Shown here piece by piece: positions 42,634 through 52,505 of a stretch of DNA of 64,000 nucleotides. The notes under the pieces are model-generated. The model was not told where the DNA came from. It was given only the letters and a program-made list of their open reading frames with translations, and ran no database searches. This DNA comes from Caballeronia cordobensis (GTDB lineage Bacteria > Pseudomonadota > Gammaproteobacteria > Burkholderiales > Burkholderiaceae), in assembly GCF_001544575.2 (NCBI RefSeq), contig NZ_FCNY02000002.1:1-64000 (forward strand). Direction: 5' to 3'. Position 1 is the first letter of the stretch. Each line of letters starts with the position of its first letter. The position numbers were made by a program, and so were the translations under genes.

Positions 42634-42730
42634 TACCCGTAGGTCATCGTGATTCTTATTCGAAAGTTCGCCGACGAAGCATCGCGTCCGAGGCGTACAC
42701 ACGAGGATGGGCGAGAGAGGCAAACGCATC

Positions 42731-43099
42731 ATGGAAGACTTTTTCAGTTTCGAAGTGGCCGCGCGAGAGCGCACCAACCCGCGCACGGCGTCGACACGGC
42801 CCGTCCGGGCACGGCGCACGCACGCCGCGGGCGGCGATCGGCAGGAACTCGCGGCCGGCGAGCCGATCGACATCTATCACTGGGCGGCGGTCGCGCTCGT
42901 GACCGCGCTCATGTGCGCGGTGCTAGGCTATGCGGCGGGCACGCCAGCGCTCGCGCGCGCCGCGAACGTGACGAGCCTCGTGTTCGGTGCGATGGGCGGC
43001 GCGTTGATGGCGAGCGGCGTCGTGCGCAGTCTGCGCGCGCGGCTCGCGGCGGACGGGCAGCTTGCCGTGCCCCGCGTGCCGGTCGCGGAATCGCAATGA
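42731..43099 (+). CDS. Small membrane protein behind a sigma-54 promoter
   Basis: 122 aa. Soluble, charged N-terminal 50 residues (MEDFFSFEVAARERTNPRTAS), then two hydrophobic helices (WAAVALVTALMCAVLGYAAGTPALA, about 55-80, and SLVFGAMGGALMASGVV, about 87-105). No family recognised. Start ATG at 42731 after GAGAGG; an ATG at 42707 is possible. First gene after the -24/-12 promoter; likely co-transcribed with the next two small genes. Confidence 0.75.
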   Translation: MEDFFSFEVAARERTNPRTASTRPVRARRTHAAGGDRQELAAGEPIDIYHWAAVALVTALMCAVLGYAAGTPALARAANVTSLVFGAMGGALMASGVVRSLRARLAADGQLAVPRVPVAESQ

Positions 43100-43189
43100 T
43101 GCGGTATTGATGCCGCTGGATTGCCGCCGCGCTGCGGCACGACCCGGCGTCGCGCTCCACTCACCCCACTTAGGCGAGGACTTCATCCC

Positions 43190-43507
43190 ATGAGTCAAAC
43201 GACTGTCCAGCTTGCGTTGGGCAAGCAAAAAATCATCGAGGACATCAAGGTGCTGCTGAACGACTCCGAAGAGTTGTTGCGGCTGTCGGCCACGTTGCCC
43301 GGCGAGGGTGTCGATGCACTGCGCTCGCGTCTGCGCGATCACGTCGATTCGGCGCGCGTCGCGCTGGAGGACGCTCAGGCGAGCGCGCAAAGCCGCTATC
43401 GCGCGGGCGTCGATTGCACCGAAAAATACGTGAAGGACAACCCCTGGCAGTCGCTCGGCATGGCCGCCGGCGTCGGTTTTCTGCTCGGGCTTCTGGTTTC
43501 GCGCTGA
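43190..43507 (+). CDS. DUF883 (ElaB/YqjD) family inner-membrane protein
   Basis: 105 aa. Helical amphipathic N-terminal part (about 1-80; LALGKQKIIEDIKVLLNDSEELLRLSATLPGEG), then VKDNPWQSLGMAAGVGFLLGLLVSR, the C-terminal anchor typical of ElaB/YqjD. Relatives bind stationary-phase ribosomes at the membrane in E. coli. Start at 43190, MSQTTVQ. About 90 bp from the previous gene, no terminator between. Confidence 0.9.
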   Translation: MSQTTVQLALGKQKIIEDIKVLLNDSEELLRLSATLPGEGVDALRSRLRDHVDSARVALEDAQASAQSRYRAGVDCTEKYVKDNPWQSLGMAAGVGFLLGLLVSR

Positions 43508-43594
43508 TTCGCCATTCGCGATTTTCGGGTGAATCGGAGCGCCGCCGGTTTTTCACGGCGGCATCGAATTTCTTGACGATGGGAGAGAACACAC

Positions 43595-43819
43595 ATGGCA
43601 CGGCCTTCGATCGGAATCTTCGGCGCGCTGTTCGCAGTGGGCGGCGTTCTCGCATGGAAATGGGTGCAATCGCAAAATCTGGCCGGCCGGCGTACGGCGC
43701 GCGATCTGAACCGCTGGGAAGACGAGGGCGGCAAGGTGCTGACGCCCGCCGGCACGCAAGCCGTGAATGGCGAAGCGGTAGGCGGGACGGCGGATGCGTG
43801 GCATTTTCCGCGGAGCTGA
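43595..43819 (+). CDS. 74-aa membrane-anchored protein
   Basis: MARPSIGIFGALFAVGGVLAWKWVQSQ is an N-terminal membrane segment, followed by a short polar tail (RTARDLNRWEDEGGKVLTPAGTQAVNGEAVGG). GGGAGAG lies about 9 bases before the ATG. No family recognised. It ends the small-protein cluster before a hairpin. Confidence 0.78.
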   Translation: MARPSIGIFGALFAVGGVLAWKWVQSQNLAGRRTARDLNRWEDEGGKVLTPAGTQAVNGEAVGGTADAWHFPRS

Positions 43820-43859
43820 TTTCACGGCTCGAACTCACGACTATCCATTGATGCGATCA

Positions 43860-43894
43860 ATGAAAACGCGCGCCGCATCAGCGTGCGTTTTCAT
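43860..43894 (+). terminator. Hairpin terminator
   Basis: ATGAAAACGC / GCGTTTTCAT, perfect 10-bp stem, followed by CTTGAT. It closes the small-protein operon. The rest of 43820-44150 is AT-richer, contains TATAAT at 43908 as a possible -10, and no gene. Confidence 0.6.
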
Positions 43895-44150
43895 CTTGAT
43901 AAACCTTTATAATCAGCGAAACGTCTGCAATAAGTTGCCTAAATGGAAAAACTTACGCAGCAGCCGTACCCCAAGCGTGCAGAACATCGGTAACTATTTT
44001 ATTTATCGCGCATTTTGCGTCGGACCGATTATTTTTAATCGGGCGTAACCGTGAATCGCACCGGCCCGGGCGGCGTCCTTGCCGCGCGGAGAAGACCACG
44101 CCACCACCGGGCGTGTGACCCTGAAACGCTTTGGAAGAATTCGAGACGCA

Positions 44151-45554
<1,404 letters not shown>

Positions 45555-45579
45555 ACGTCGCGTATCTTTAGACAAAAAC

Positions 45580-45613
45580 ACGCCTGCGTCTTACTAAAGC
45601 GCAGGCGTTTTTC
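45580..45613 (+). terminator. Intrinsic terminator
   Basis: ACGCCTGCG / CGCAGGCGT stem, 11-base loop, then TTTTTC. Confidence 0.9.
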
Positions 45614-45776
45614 ATTTGGCAGGCGCGTTTTCTACGCCGATAATGTGACAGAGGGATGCGGACCGGGCGCTTTCGTAGGGGCATGCCCCTTGCGGTAGAT
45701 CGAATGACATCGGCGCACGCCGTGACGGCGCGACGCGGATGGGAAAGTACGATCACAAGACCGCAAGGAGCCCGTC

Positions 45777-45959
45777 ATGTCCCTCGAAGCACAGACGCCG
45801 CAGCCGCCCGACCCGCCGGTAACGCCGCCCGACCAGCCGCCGCCCACGCCGATTCCGCCGGACACGAATCCGGACCCGACGCGCGAGCCGCCCGTGCCGC
45901 CGTCGCAGCCGATCGGCGATCCGCCGCCGGGGCCCGGCGAATCGCCGCATGTGTATTAG
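45777..45959 (+). CDS. Proline-rich 60-aa protein
   Basis: Nearly half the residues are Pro, interspersed with Asp, Thr and Pro-Pro pairs (TPQPPDPPVTPPDQPPPTPIPPD). No signal peptide, hydrophobic segment or Cys; expected to be unstructured. AAGGAG at 45765 with 6-base spacing strongly supports the ATG. GC-rich coding makes other explanations possible, but start signal and frame are convincing. Function unknown; it lies in the stress-protein region. Confidence 0.65.
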   Translation: MSLEAQTPQPPDPPVTPPDQPPPTPIPPDTNPDPTREPPVPPSQPIGDPPPGPGESPHVY

Positions 45960-46184
45960 CGGCGCCGAAGGACGTTGGACCGCAGACGTTGGACAATGCC
46001 CAGAATTCGTGCAAGGTTTGAATAAGTTTCCATCCCGGACGTAGGGATTACAACGGATGACGCAATAATGACCGGCGACACGCCCTGTCGCCGGTCGTTT
46101 TTTCTGAAGCCGCGCTTGAAACGAGCGCACCGGTCCGACGCCGCCGACGTCACTATCGCGACGGCCTTCTTTTCTGGAGGCATC

Positions 46185-46421
46185 ATGAGGCATCCCGCAC
46201 TTCGACGCTCCGCGCGTCACTCGTCCAAGCGCGAAGCCCGCGCCGAAGCCGCCAAGGCGGGCGGCGTGCAGAGCGCATCGGCGCCGCCCGCCGAGCACGA
46301 CCCGGCCGGGCAGAACCGCCCCGCGCCTGGCGCACCGCCCGACGGCGAGCACAATCAGGGCGGCGTGCGGCGCGAGGGAATCGACTATCAGCGCGATCTG
46401 GGCTCCGAGCAGGACGCGTGA
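46185..46421 (+). CDS. 78-aa basic, disordered hypothetical protein
   Basis: MRHPALRRSARHSSKREARAEAAKAGG is strongly basic; the rest is Pro/Gly/Asp-rich with a terminal YQRDLGSEQD segment. No membrane helix. GGAGG lies 6 bases before the ATG at 46185. Not recognised beyond conserved-hypothetical type; possibly a stress-induced nucleoid or osmotic protein (speculative). Confidence 0.6.
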   Translation: MRHPALRRSARHSSKREARAEAAKAGGVQSASAPPAEHDPAGQNRPAPGAPPDGEHNQGGVRREGIDYQRDLGSEQDA

Positions 46422-46542
46422 TTCAGGCCGGCCGAAGCACCCGGCACAAGAACAAAAATTTCTACGCGGCGCGCATTCGCCGCGTGTTTTCGTTCGTCCG
46501 TAACATCTCCATACAAACTTTTATTTACAGATTTCGACATAA

Positions 46543-46558
46543 CGGCACATCTTTTGCA
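46543..46558 (+). promoter_or_regulatory. Sigma-54 (-24/-12) promoter of otsA
   Basis: CGGCACATCTTTTGCA: GG at 46544-46545 and GC at 46556-46557, 10 bases apart, with TTTTGCA matching the -12 element. Start expected near 46569, 44 bp before the otsA ATG. Confidence 0.75.
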
Positions 46559-46612
46559 TACCCTTAATCGCCAATTCGAGCATGCAACGACAACTGATGA
46601 GGTGATGCTGTA

Positions 46613-48064
46613 ATGAGCAGATTGATCGTGGTATCGAATCGCGTCGCTCCGATCCAGGAAGGCAAGCCCAGCGCGGGCGGCCTCGCGATCGGCGTGCTGG
46701 ACGCGCTCAAGGAAACGGGCGGCGTGTGGTTCGGGTGGAGCGGCGAGATCGTCGGTGAGGCGGGCGCTCCGGTGGCCGAGCAAAGCGGCAAAGTAACCTA
46801 CGCGACCGTCGGACTTACGCGTCGCGATTACGACCAGTACTACCGCGGCTTCTCGAACGCGACCCTGTGGCCGACGTTTCACTACCGCAATGACCTCTCG
46901 CGTTTCGATCGCGAGGAGTACGCCGGTTACATGCGCGTCAACGCGAGCCTCGCCGCGAAGCTCAAGACGCTCCTCAAGCCCGACGACATCATCTGGGTGC
47001 ACGACTATCACATGCTCCCGTTCGCGCAGGAACTGAGAAAGCTCGGCGTCGCGAATCCGATCGGCTTTTTCCTGCATATTCCGTTTCCGGTGCCCGAGAT
47101 GATGCGCACCGTGCCGCCGCACGAGGAACTGATCGCGGCGATGTGCCAGTACGACGTCGTCGGCTTCCAGACGGATGCCGATAAGCAGTCGTTCATCGAT
47201 TATGTGGAGCGCACCGGCCGCGGCCATTACAGCGACGACGGCATGCTTCAGGCGTTCGGCCGCATGCTGAAAGTGGGCGCGTATCCGATCGGCATCTATC
47301 CGGACGCCATCGCCAAGGCCGCCGAGCAGTTTTCCAACCGCAAGCAGGTGAAGAGCCTGCGCGACAGCATGAACGGTCGCAAGCTCATCATGAGCGTCGA
47401 CCGTCTGGATTACTCGAAGGGTCTCGTCGAGCGCTTTCAGGCCTTCGAGCGGCTCCTGCTGAACGCGCCGGGCTGGCATGGCCGTGTCTCGCTCGTGCAG
47501 ATCGCGCCGCCGACGCGCTCGGACGTGCAGACGTATCAGCGCATCCGCCAGAATCTCGAAGGCGAGGCGGGGCGCATCAACGGGCGTTTCGCGCAGCTCG
47601 ACTGGACGCCGATCCAGTACCTCAACCGCAAGTACGAGCGCAACCTGCTGATGGCGCTGTTCCGGCTCTCGCAGGTTGGTTACGTGACACCGCTGCGCGA
47701 CGGCATGAATCTCGTCGCGAAGGAGTATGTCGCGTCGCAGGACCCGGCCGATCCGGGCGCGCTGGTGCTTTCGCAATTCGCGGGCGCGGCGGATCAGTTG
47801 CCGGGCGCGCTGGTCGTCAACCCGTTCGATTTGTCGCAGATGTCCGAAGCGCTGGAGAGAGCGCTGTCGATGCCGCTCGCGGAGCGCAAGGCGCGTCACG
47901 CCGACATGATGGTGCCGCTGCGCGAGAACAATCTTTCGGTCTGGCGCGATTCGTTCCTTTCGGATCTGCGCAGCGTCGCGACGGCGACGTCGGTCACGGA
48001 AAAGACCGTCAAGACGGTGAAGCAGGGCGCGAGCGAGGCGAAGCGTCCGGCGGCGAAGGCCTGA
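46613..48064 (+). CDS. otsA: Trehalose-6-phosphate synthase
   Basis: 483 aa, GT20 family. It joins UDP-glucose to glucose-6-phosphate. Seen: SNRVAP, GGLAIGVLDALKETGGVWFGWSGE, WVHDYHMLPFAQELR, GFFLHIPFP, MSVDRLDYSKGLVERFQAFE, and the C-terminal LRDGMNLVAKEYVASQ. The C-terminal 25 residues are Lys/Thr-rich. The phosphatase otsB is not in the window. Transcription from a -24/-12 promoter would make trehalose synthesis sigma-54 dependent. Confidence 0.97.
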   Translation: MSRLIVVSNRVAPIQEGKPSAGGLAIGVLDALKETGGVWFGWSGEIVGEAGAPVAEQSGKVTYATVGLTRRDYDQYYRGFSNATLWPTFHYRNDLSRFDREEYAGYMRVNASLAAKLKTLLKPDDIIWVHDYHMLPFAQELRKLGVANPIGFFLHIPFPVPEMMRTVPPHEELIAAMCQYDVVGFQTDADKQSFIDYVERTGRGHYSDDGMLQAFGRMLKVGAYPIGIYPDAIAKAAEQFSNRKQVKSLRDSMNGRKLIMSVDRLDYSKGLVERFQAFERLLLNAPGWHGRVSLVQIAPPTRSDVQTYQRIRQNLEGEAGRINGRFAQLDWTPIQYLNRKYERNLLMALFRLSQVGYVTPLRDGMNLVAKEYVASQDPADPGALVLSQFAGAADQLPGALVVNPFDLSQMSEALERALSMPLAERKARHADMMVPLRENNLSVWRDSFLSDLRSVATATSVTEKTVKTVKQGASEAKRPAAKA

Positions 48065-48091
48065 TTTCTTCGCAGTAAGCTGTGTACACGG

Positions 48092-48122
48092 CCCCGCGCT
48101 TCGGAAGGAGCGCGGGGTTTTT
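48092..48122 (+). terminator. Intrinsic terminator of otsA
   Basis: CCCCGCGCT / AGCGCGGGG, 9-bp stem, 8-base loop, TTTTT. Confidence 0.92.
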
Positions 48123-48193
48123 CATGCGCCGACGCGCCGTTCGCGGAACGGGTTTTGCGGATTCATCATGGACACGATCCAACGGAGGTCATG

Positions 48194-48544
48194 ATGAGCG
48201 GAAGCACACTGAACCCGCCGGAAGACGACGGCGTGGAATACGGCAAGGGACACGGCACGGGCGCGCTCGGACCGAGCGACTCGTCCGACAGCGGCTCGGA
48301 CGTGCAGGGCGAGAAGCGCTATCCGGGCGACATCGAAGACGAGCTCGATGCGCACGCGATCGGCCAGTCCAGAGCCGAACTCGACAGCGACACCGACCGC
48401 GCGGGCACGGGCGAAGTCGCATCGGCGGACGGCGATAACAACCTGCAATCCGACGCCGATATCCTGCCCGATGACATCGAGGACGACACGCGCGGCCTCG
48501 TCGATGAAGACGCCGACCCTGACCCTGACGCGGACCGAAGCTGA
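48194..48544 (+). CDS. Acidic 116-aa hypothetical protein
   Basis: About one third Asp/Glu, ending DEDADPDPDADRS; contains GKGHGTGALGPSDSSDSGSDVQGEKRYPGDIEDELDAHAIGQSR. No signal, helix or Cys; expected to be disordered. GGAGG 5 bases before the ATG at 48194; a second ATG is 3 bases earlier. Its own terminator follows. Conserved-hypothetical type of Burkholderiaceae; role unknown. Confidence 0.72.
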   Translation: MSGSTLNPPEDDGVEYGKGHGTGALGPSDSSDSGSDVQGEKRYPGDIEDELDAHAIGQSRAELDSDTDRAGTGEVASADGDNNLQSDADILPDDIEDDTRGLVDEDADPDPDADRS

Positions 48545-48566
48545 GCGCTTCATGAGGTGCAATCGC

Positions 48567-48597
48567 GGCGCGCTCGTGACGGAGCGCGCCGTTTTTT
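48567..48597 (+). terminator. Intrinsic terminator
   Basis: GGCGCGCTC / GAGCGCGCC stem, 6-base loop, then G and six T. Confidence 0.93.
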
Positions 48598-48659
48598 GCA
48601 CGCGCAACGCGTGTCGGGGCTAACATCGTCGGTTGACACATTCGCCCTTTACGCCTTCG

Positions 48660-49568
48660 ATGGATCAGGACGTCCCCACTCAAACCGCGCCCATCGCCTC
48701 GGGCCGCACTTCGCGTTTCGGCTGGCTCTCGTGGATCGTCGATCCGATCGTGCAATGGACGCAGGATCACTGCCTGATGTTCTCGGCGGCGATCGCGTTT
48801 TTCGCCGCGTTCTCGCTCGCCCCGACGCTCGTTATCGTGATCGCGGTGGCAAGCGTGTTCTTCGGCGCGGATGCCGTGCAGGGGCGGCTCTTCGATGAAA
48901 TCAGCGGTGTCGTTGGCGTCGATGCGGCGCACGCGCTGGAGGCGATCGTCGCGAACGCGTGGCATGCGGATATCGCGCGCAGCACCGCGATTCTGTCGCT
49001 CGCGGGCGTGCTGGTTGGCGCGTCGGCGACGTTCTCTTCGCTGCACAGCGCGCTCAACGTGATCTGGCCGACGCCCGCCGTGAGCACGCGCGAAAGTATC
49101 GTCACGCTATTGCGCGTGCGGCTGATGTCGTTCGGGCTGGTGGTCGGGTCGGGATTGCTCGTCGCTGCGCTGCTGGTGATGGATGCGCTCGTCGAATTGC
49201 TCGGGCACTGGGCGCTCGGCGATGGCAGTCCGTTCGTGGTGCTGTCCGGGCTCACGCGGCGCGCGATATCGCTCGCTGTGCTGATGATCGCGTTCAGCGT
49301 GCTGCTCAAGTTTCTGCCGACTACGCGAATGCTCTGGCGCGATGCTGCGCTCGGTGCTGCGGCGGCCGCATTGCTGTTTGAAGGTGGTAAGCGGTTGTTT
49401 GCGTTTTATCTTGCGCACGCGGGGACGGCGAATATGTTCGGCGCGGCTGGGTCGCTGGCGATTATTCTCATGTGGCTGTATTACTCGGCGGCCGTGTTTT
49501 TGCTCGGGGCGGAGCTTTCCGCTACCGCGGCGAGGAAGCGGACGCATCGGGCGTCGGGGTGGCGTTAG
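48660..49568 (+). CDS. YihY/BrkB family inner-membrane protein
   Basis: 302 aa, six hydrophobic helices. MFSAAIAFFAAFSLAPTLVIVIAVASVFFGADAVQG is the conserved YihY entry motif; LVGASATFSSLHSALNVIW and FGAAGSLAIILMWLYYSAAVFLLGAELSA are further family segments. Formerly misannotated as RNase BN. Transport or envelope role unknown. Start ATG at 48660 has a poor Shine-Dalgarno; a TTG 27 bases upstream is possible. Confidence 0.88.
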   Translation: MDQDVPTQTAPIASGRTSRFGWLSWIVDPIVQWTQDHCLMFSAAIAFFAAFSLAPTLVIVIAVASVFFGADAVQGRLFDEISGVVGVDAAHALEAIVANAWHADIARSTAILSLAGVLVGASATFSSLHSALNVIWPTPAVSTRESIVTLLRVRLMSFGLVVGSGLLVAALLVMDALVELLGHWALGDGSPFVVLSGLTRRAISLAVLMIAFSVLLKFLPTTRMLWRDAALGAAAAALLFEGGKRLFAFYLAHAGTANMFGAAGSLAIILMWLYYSAAVFLLGAELSATAARKRTHRASGWR

Positions 49569-49573
49569 GTTTT

Positions 49574-50204
49574 GCTTGTTTTTTTCGTGGAGCTTGCTTT
49601 GGTGTTGGTCTATTAGCACTGCCCCTCCCCGGGGCGGGGGTAACTTTCTTTGCTGCTGCAAAGAAAGTCACCAAAGAAAGCAGCTTTGTCACCGCCCGCG
49701 GTCACACGCAGTTTGGCCATGCTTGCCAGCCCACGGTGGCACTCGCCTAAAGAGTGCCCTCACAGGCCCAACCGCGCTTGGATCGCGCACGGTCTGACAA
49801 GCCAGTGCGCGAAGCGCGCTGGTTCAGCACGAAATAGCACCTGCACAGCGCTGCGCGCTGCCGTGGGGTATGCGAGGGAAACCAGCGAACACGAATGCAA
49901 TCGCATACCCGATTAACCCGTCGGCCGCGAAGCGGGCTGGAGCTTGAAATGGCTGTGCCGGTTCGTTACGCGGCGCGATGTGACGGATCGTGCGCGATCC
50001 AAGCCCGATTAGTTCTTCGAGGGCACTCTTTAGGCGAGGGCCATTCCCCGAGGAGAAAAGTGGCCAACGTGCGTGTGACCGCGGGCGGTGAGAAAGCTGC
50101 TTTCTTTGGTGACTTTCTTTGCAGCAGCAAAGAAAGTTACCCCCGCCCCGGGGAGGGGCAGAGCTAATAGACCGACAACAATGCAAGTTCCCCGCAAAAC
50201 AAGC
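49574..50204. repeat. About 630-bp inverted-repeat element
   Basis: Two arms of roughly 230-250 bp in opposite orientation. The left runs from 49574 to about 49830, the right from about 49950 to 50204. Shared blocks include GGTCTATTAG, the pyrimidine-rich GCCCCTCCCC, TAACTTTCTTTGCTGCTGCA, CACCAAAGAAAGCAGCTTT, and CGCCTAAAGAGTGCCCT with its complement. Both arms translate to the same phrase (GNFLCCCKESHQRKQL) but without gene signals. The element exactly fills the space between the converging yihY and rpoN. It is not an IS: no transposase. It probably belongs to a dispersed intergenic repeat family of Burkholderiaceae (from memory, unverified). Confidence 0.85.
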
Positions 50205-50216
50205 CCCGTAGCCGCC

Positions 50217-51686
50217 TCAAGCCTGCCGCCGCAACTCCGCCGGCGGCACCTTCATCAAATGCCGATACTTCGCCACCGTGCGCCGCGCGACGATCACCCC
50301 CTGATCCGCAAGCATCTTCGCAAGACTCACATCCGACAGCGGATCGCGCGTATTTTCCTTCGAGATCATTTCCTTCAGAAGCGCCCGCACGGCCGCGGCC
50401 GAACACGTGCCACCGCTCTCGGTGCTCAACTCCCGCGGGAAGAAGTGCTTGAACTCGAAAATGCCACGCGGCGTCGCCATGTACTTGTTGCCCGTCGCAC
50501 GCGAAATGGTCGATTCGTGCAGGCCGAGCTCGTCGGCGACATCGCGCAGAACAAGCGGCTTGAGCGCAATCTCGCCGTAATCGAAGAACGCCTTCTGATG
50601 CGAAACGATGCACTCGGCAACGCGCTGGATCGTCGTGAAGCGCTGCTGCGCGTTGCGGATCAGCCAGCGCGCTTCCTGCAACTGCTGTGCGAGCGGCGAA
50701 CGGCTCGCGCCCGCCGACTGCGCGAACAACTCGGCGTACATGCGATGAATCCGCGCGCGCGGCAACACCGCCGGGTTGATCGTCACGACCCACTGCTTTT
50801 TCGCCTGACGCACGATGACGTCCGGCACGACGTAATTGTCCTCGCTCGAACCGTAGTTCTCGCCTGGCTTCGGATCGAGACGGCGCACGAGCGCGCATGC
50901 GATGCGCAGTTCATCCGCGCTGCAGCCGATCTTCTTCTGCAACTCCGCCTGCTCGCGCCGTGCGAGCCGCTCCAGATGATGCCTGACGATTTCGAGCGCG
51001 ACAGCGCGGCCCGGCGTCTCCTCGTCCAGCGCTTCGAGTTGCAGGGAAAGGCATTCGGAGAGCGTGCGTGCGCCGACGCCCGGCTTGTCGAGCGACTGCA
51101 CGAGTCTGAGCGCGATGACGAGCTCGTCTTCGTTCAGCGCCGGCTCGATCTCGACGACGCCCGCAAGCTCGCTCAGTTCCTGACGCAGATAACCGTCGTC
51201 GTCGAGCGCTTCGATGATGAGTTGCGCAATCGCGCGGTCGCGCTCGTTCAGTTGATACAGGCGCAGCGCGTCGTGCAGCGTCTCATGCAGCGACGGCTCG
51301 ATGCGCACCCAGTCGGCGGGATCGGAACCTTCGCCGTCGCCGTTGCCGCGCGAAGCGCCGCGGCCGAACGGATCGGACGAGAAGTCGCTCACGGCATCGT
51401 CGCGGGAACTGGTGTCTGCACTGGCTTCGCTCTCCATGCTCGGTTCGGACGTGAGCGGGGCTTCGGCCGCCGTGTCGGCGGTCGTCGTGGAACTGCCGTT
51501 GTCGGCGCCGAGGGCGTTGTCTTCGGTCTGCGACTCGTCGTATTCGAGGAAGGGATTCGTATCCAGCGCGTTGCGCAATTCCTGCTGGAACTCCAGCGAC
51601 GAGAGTTGCAGGAGACGAACCGACTGCTGGAGGCGCGGCGTGAGCGCCAGTGTTTGCTTTGCGCGGAGTTCGAGTGTAGGCGGCAT
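50217..51686 (-). CDS. rpoN: RNA polymerase sigma-54 factor
   Basis: 489 aa. Region I LTPRLQQSVRLLQLSSLEFQQELRNALDTNPFL, an acidic low-complexity region II (about 60-130), the core-binding and HTH region, and the RpoN box ARRTVAKYRHLMKVP at the C terminus. It directs RNA polymerase to -24/-12 promoters and needs the AAA+ activators. The usual neighbours lptB, hpf and ptsN are absent, which suggests the second rpoN copy seen in many Burkholderia genomes. ATG at 51686. Confidence 0.96.
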   Translation of the reverse strand: MPPTLELRAKQTLALTPRLQQSVRLLQLSSLEFQQELRNALDTNPFLEYDESQTEDNALGADNGSSTTTADTAAEAPLTSEPSMESEASADTSSRDDAVSDFSSDPFGRGASRGNGDGEGSDPADWVRIEPSLHETLHDALRLYQLNERDRAIAQLIIEALDDDGYLRQELSELAGVVEIEPALNEDELVIALRLVQSLDKPGVGARTLSECLSLQLEALDEETPGRAVALEIVRHHLERLARREQAELQKKIGCSADELRIACALVRRLDPKPGENYGSSEDNYVVPDVIVRQAKKQWVVTINPAVLPRARIHRMYAELFAQSAGASRSPLAQQLQEARWLIRNAQQRFTTIQRVAECIVSHQKAFFDYGEIALKPLVLRDVADELGLHESTISRATGNKYMATPRGIFEFKHFFPRELSTESGGTCSAAAVRALLKEMISKENTRDPLSDVSLAKMLADQGVIVARRTVAKYRHLMKVPPAELRRQA

Positions 51687-51701
51687 TGCTTGCTAATCCT
51701 C

Positions 51702-51729
51702 GATTGTTCTAGACCTGATTGTTCTAGAC
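51702..51729 (-). promoter_or_regulatory. Tandem GATTGTTCTAGAC repeat before rpoN
   Basis: GATTGTTCTAGAC at 51702-51714 and again at 51717-51729, a 15-bp period, 16 to 43 bp before the rpoN ATG. Each contains a TCTAGA palindrome. Likely regulator sites in the leader or promoter. The rest of 51687-52163 shows no gene. Confidence 0.6.
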
Positions 51730-52163
51730 GTAGTTGGGCGGGCTTTGCGGCTAGTTAAAGCAACAGCCATGCCATCTAACGATAAGCTCGTGCGGCGATT
51801 ACGTTTTTCGTCGTCCGCTTCCTTCTGTCGGCGGCCTGGGCGGCCGTTTTCAACGCAGTTTTTACACGCGCCCGGCCAAAAGCGACGCGCGTTTCGCGCC
51901 GCGCCGCCCGCGCAGCGACGGGCATGTCTGACCATGTCGAAGATTTGTTCGAAAGCTCACGTTGCCCTTTGCGCAGCGGGGATTCGCGGGCTGATCAGCC
52001 GCGTTTCTATCGCGCCCGCAGCGGATGAGGCACGCAAGTTGCGGTTGGAGGGAACGATCCGCGTGCTACGGGCGCGGACGTGACAAACAGCGTCCCCCGC
52101 GCGCATCGAATGAAGCGGGCGAACGGGGCGCGAGACCAAAATCGACAAAATGGGAGTATTGCC

Positions 52164-52505
52164 ATGAAGACGACTCAAATCCTGAAGGCAGCCGGCGGTA
52201 TCGCGTGTGTGGTGTTTGCGCTGAACGTGGGGGCACAGACGAATTCGACGACATCGAAGAGCAGCGCCGATACGTCCATGGGCCAGAAGGTCGACGACAG
52301 CGCGATCACCACCAAGGTCAAGGCCGAGCTGCTGGGCGCGAAGAACGTCAAATCCACGCATATCCACGTGAAGACGCGCGCAGGCATCGTCTCGCTGACG
52401 GGTTCGGTGCCGTCGGCGGAGGACAAGACCGCCGCTGAAGAGGTCGTCTCGAACGTCTCGGGTGTTGCTTCCGTGAAGAACCATCTTAAAATTGCCGCCA
52501 AGTAA
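52164..52505 (+). CDS. BON-domain periplasmic protein
   Basis: 113 aa. Signal peptide MKTTQILKAAGGIACVVFALNVGAQ, a Ser/Thr-rich spacer, then a single BON domain (DDSAITTKVKAELLGAKNVKSTHIHVKTRAGIVSLTGSVPSAEDKTAAEEVVSNVSGVASVKNHLKI). Single-BON proteins of the OsmY type bind or protect envelope components under osmotic stress. GGGAG before the ATG. Confidence 0.9.
   Translation: MKTTQILKAAGGIACVVFALNVGAQTNSTTSKSSADTSMGQKVDDSAITTKVKAELLGAKNVKSTHIHVKTRAGIVSLTGSVPSAEDKTAAEEVVSNVSGVASVKNHLKIAAK

Noticed and set aside
43120..43140. Second sigma-54-like site before the DUF883 gene (GGCACGACCC...)
   Set aside because: GG is followed 10 bases later by CG, not GC, so the invariant -12 element is missing.
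45753..46352. 199-aa minus-strand frame over the two small genes
   Set aside because: Antisense to two frames with good Shine-Dalgarno sequences; Arg-rich and without features.
49342..50186. Short open frames encoding GNFLCCCKESHQRKQL on both arms of the inverted repeat
   Set aside because: The same phrase arises from both arms of a repeat, no start signals, and codons follow the repeat rather than a protein; treated as repeat DNA.
49574..50204. Insertion sequence with terminal inverted repeats
   Set aside because: The arms are far too long relative to the centre (about 120 bp), and no transposase or target duplication can be seen.
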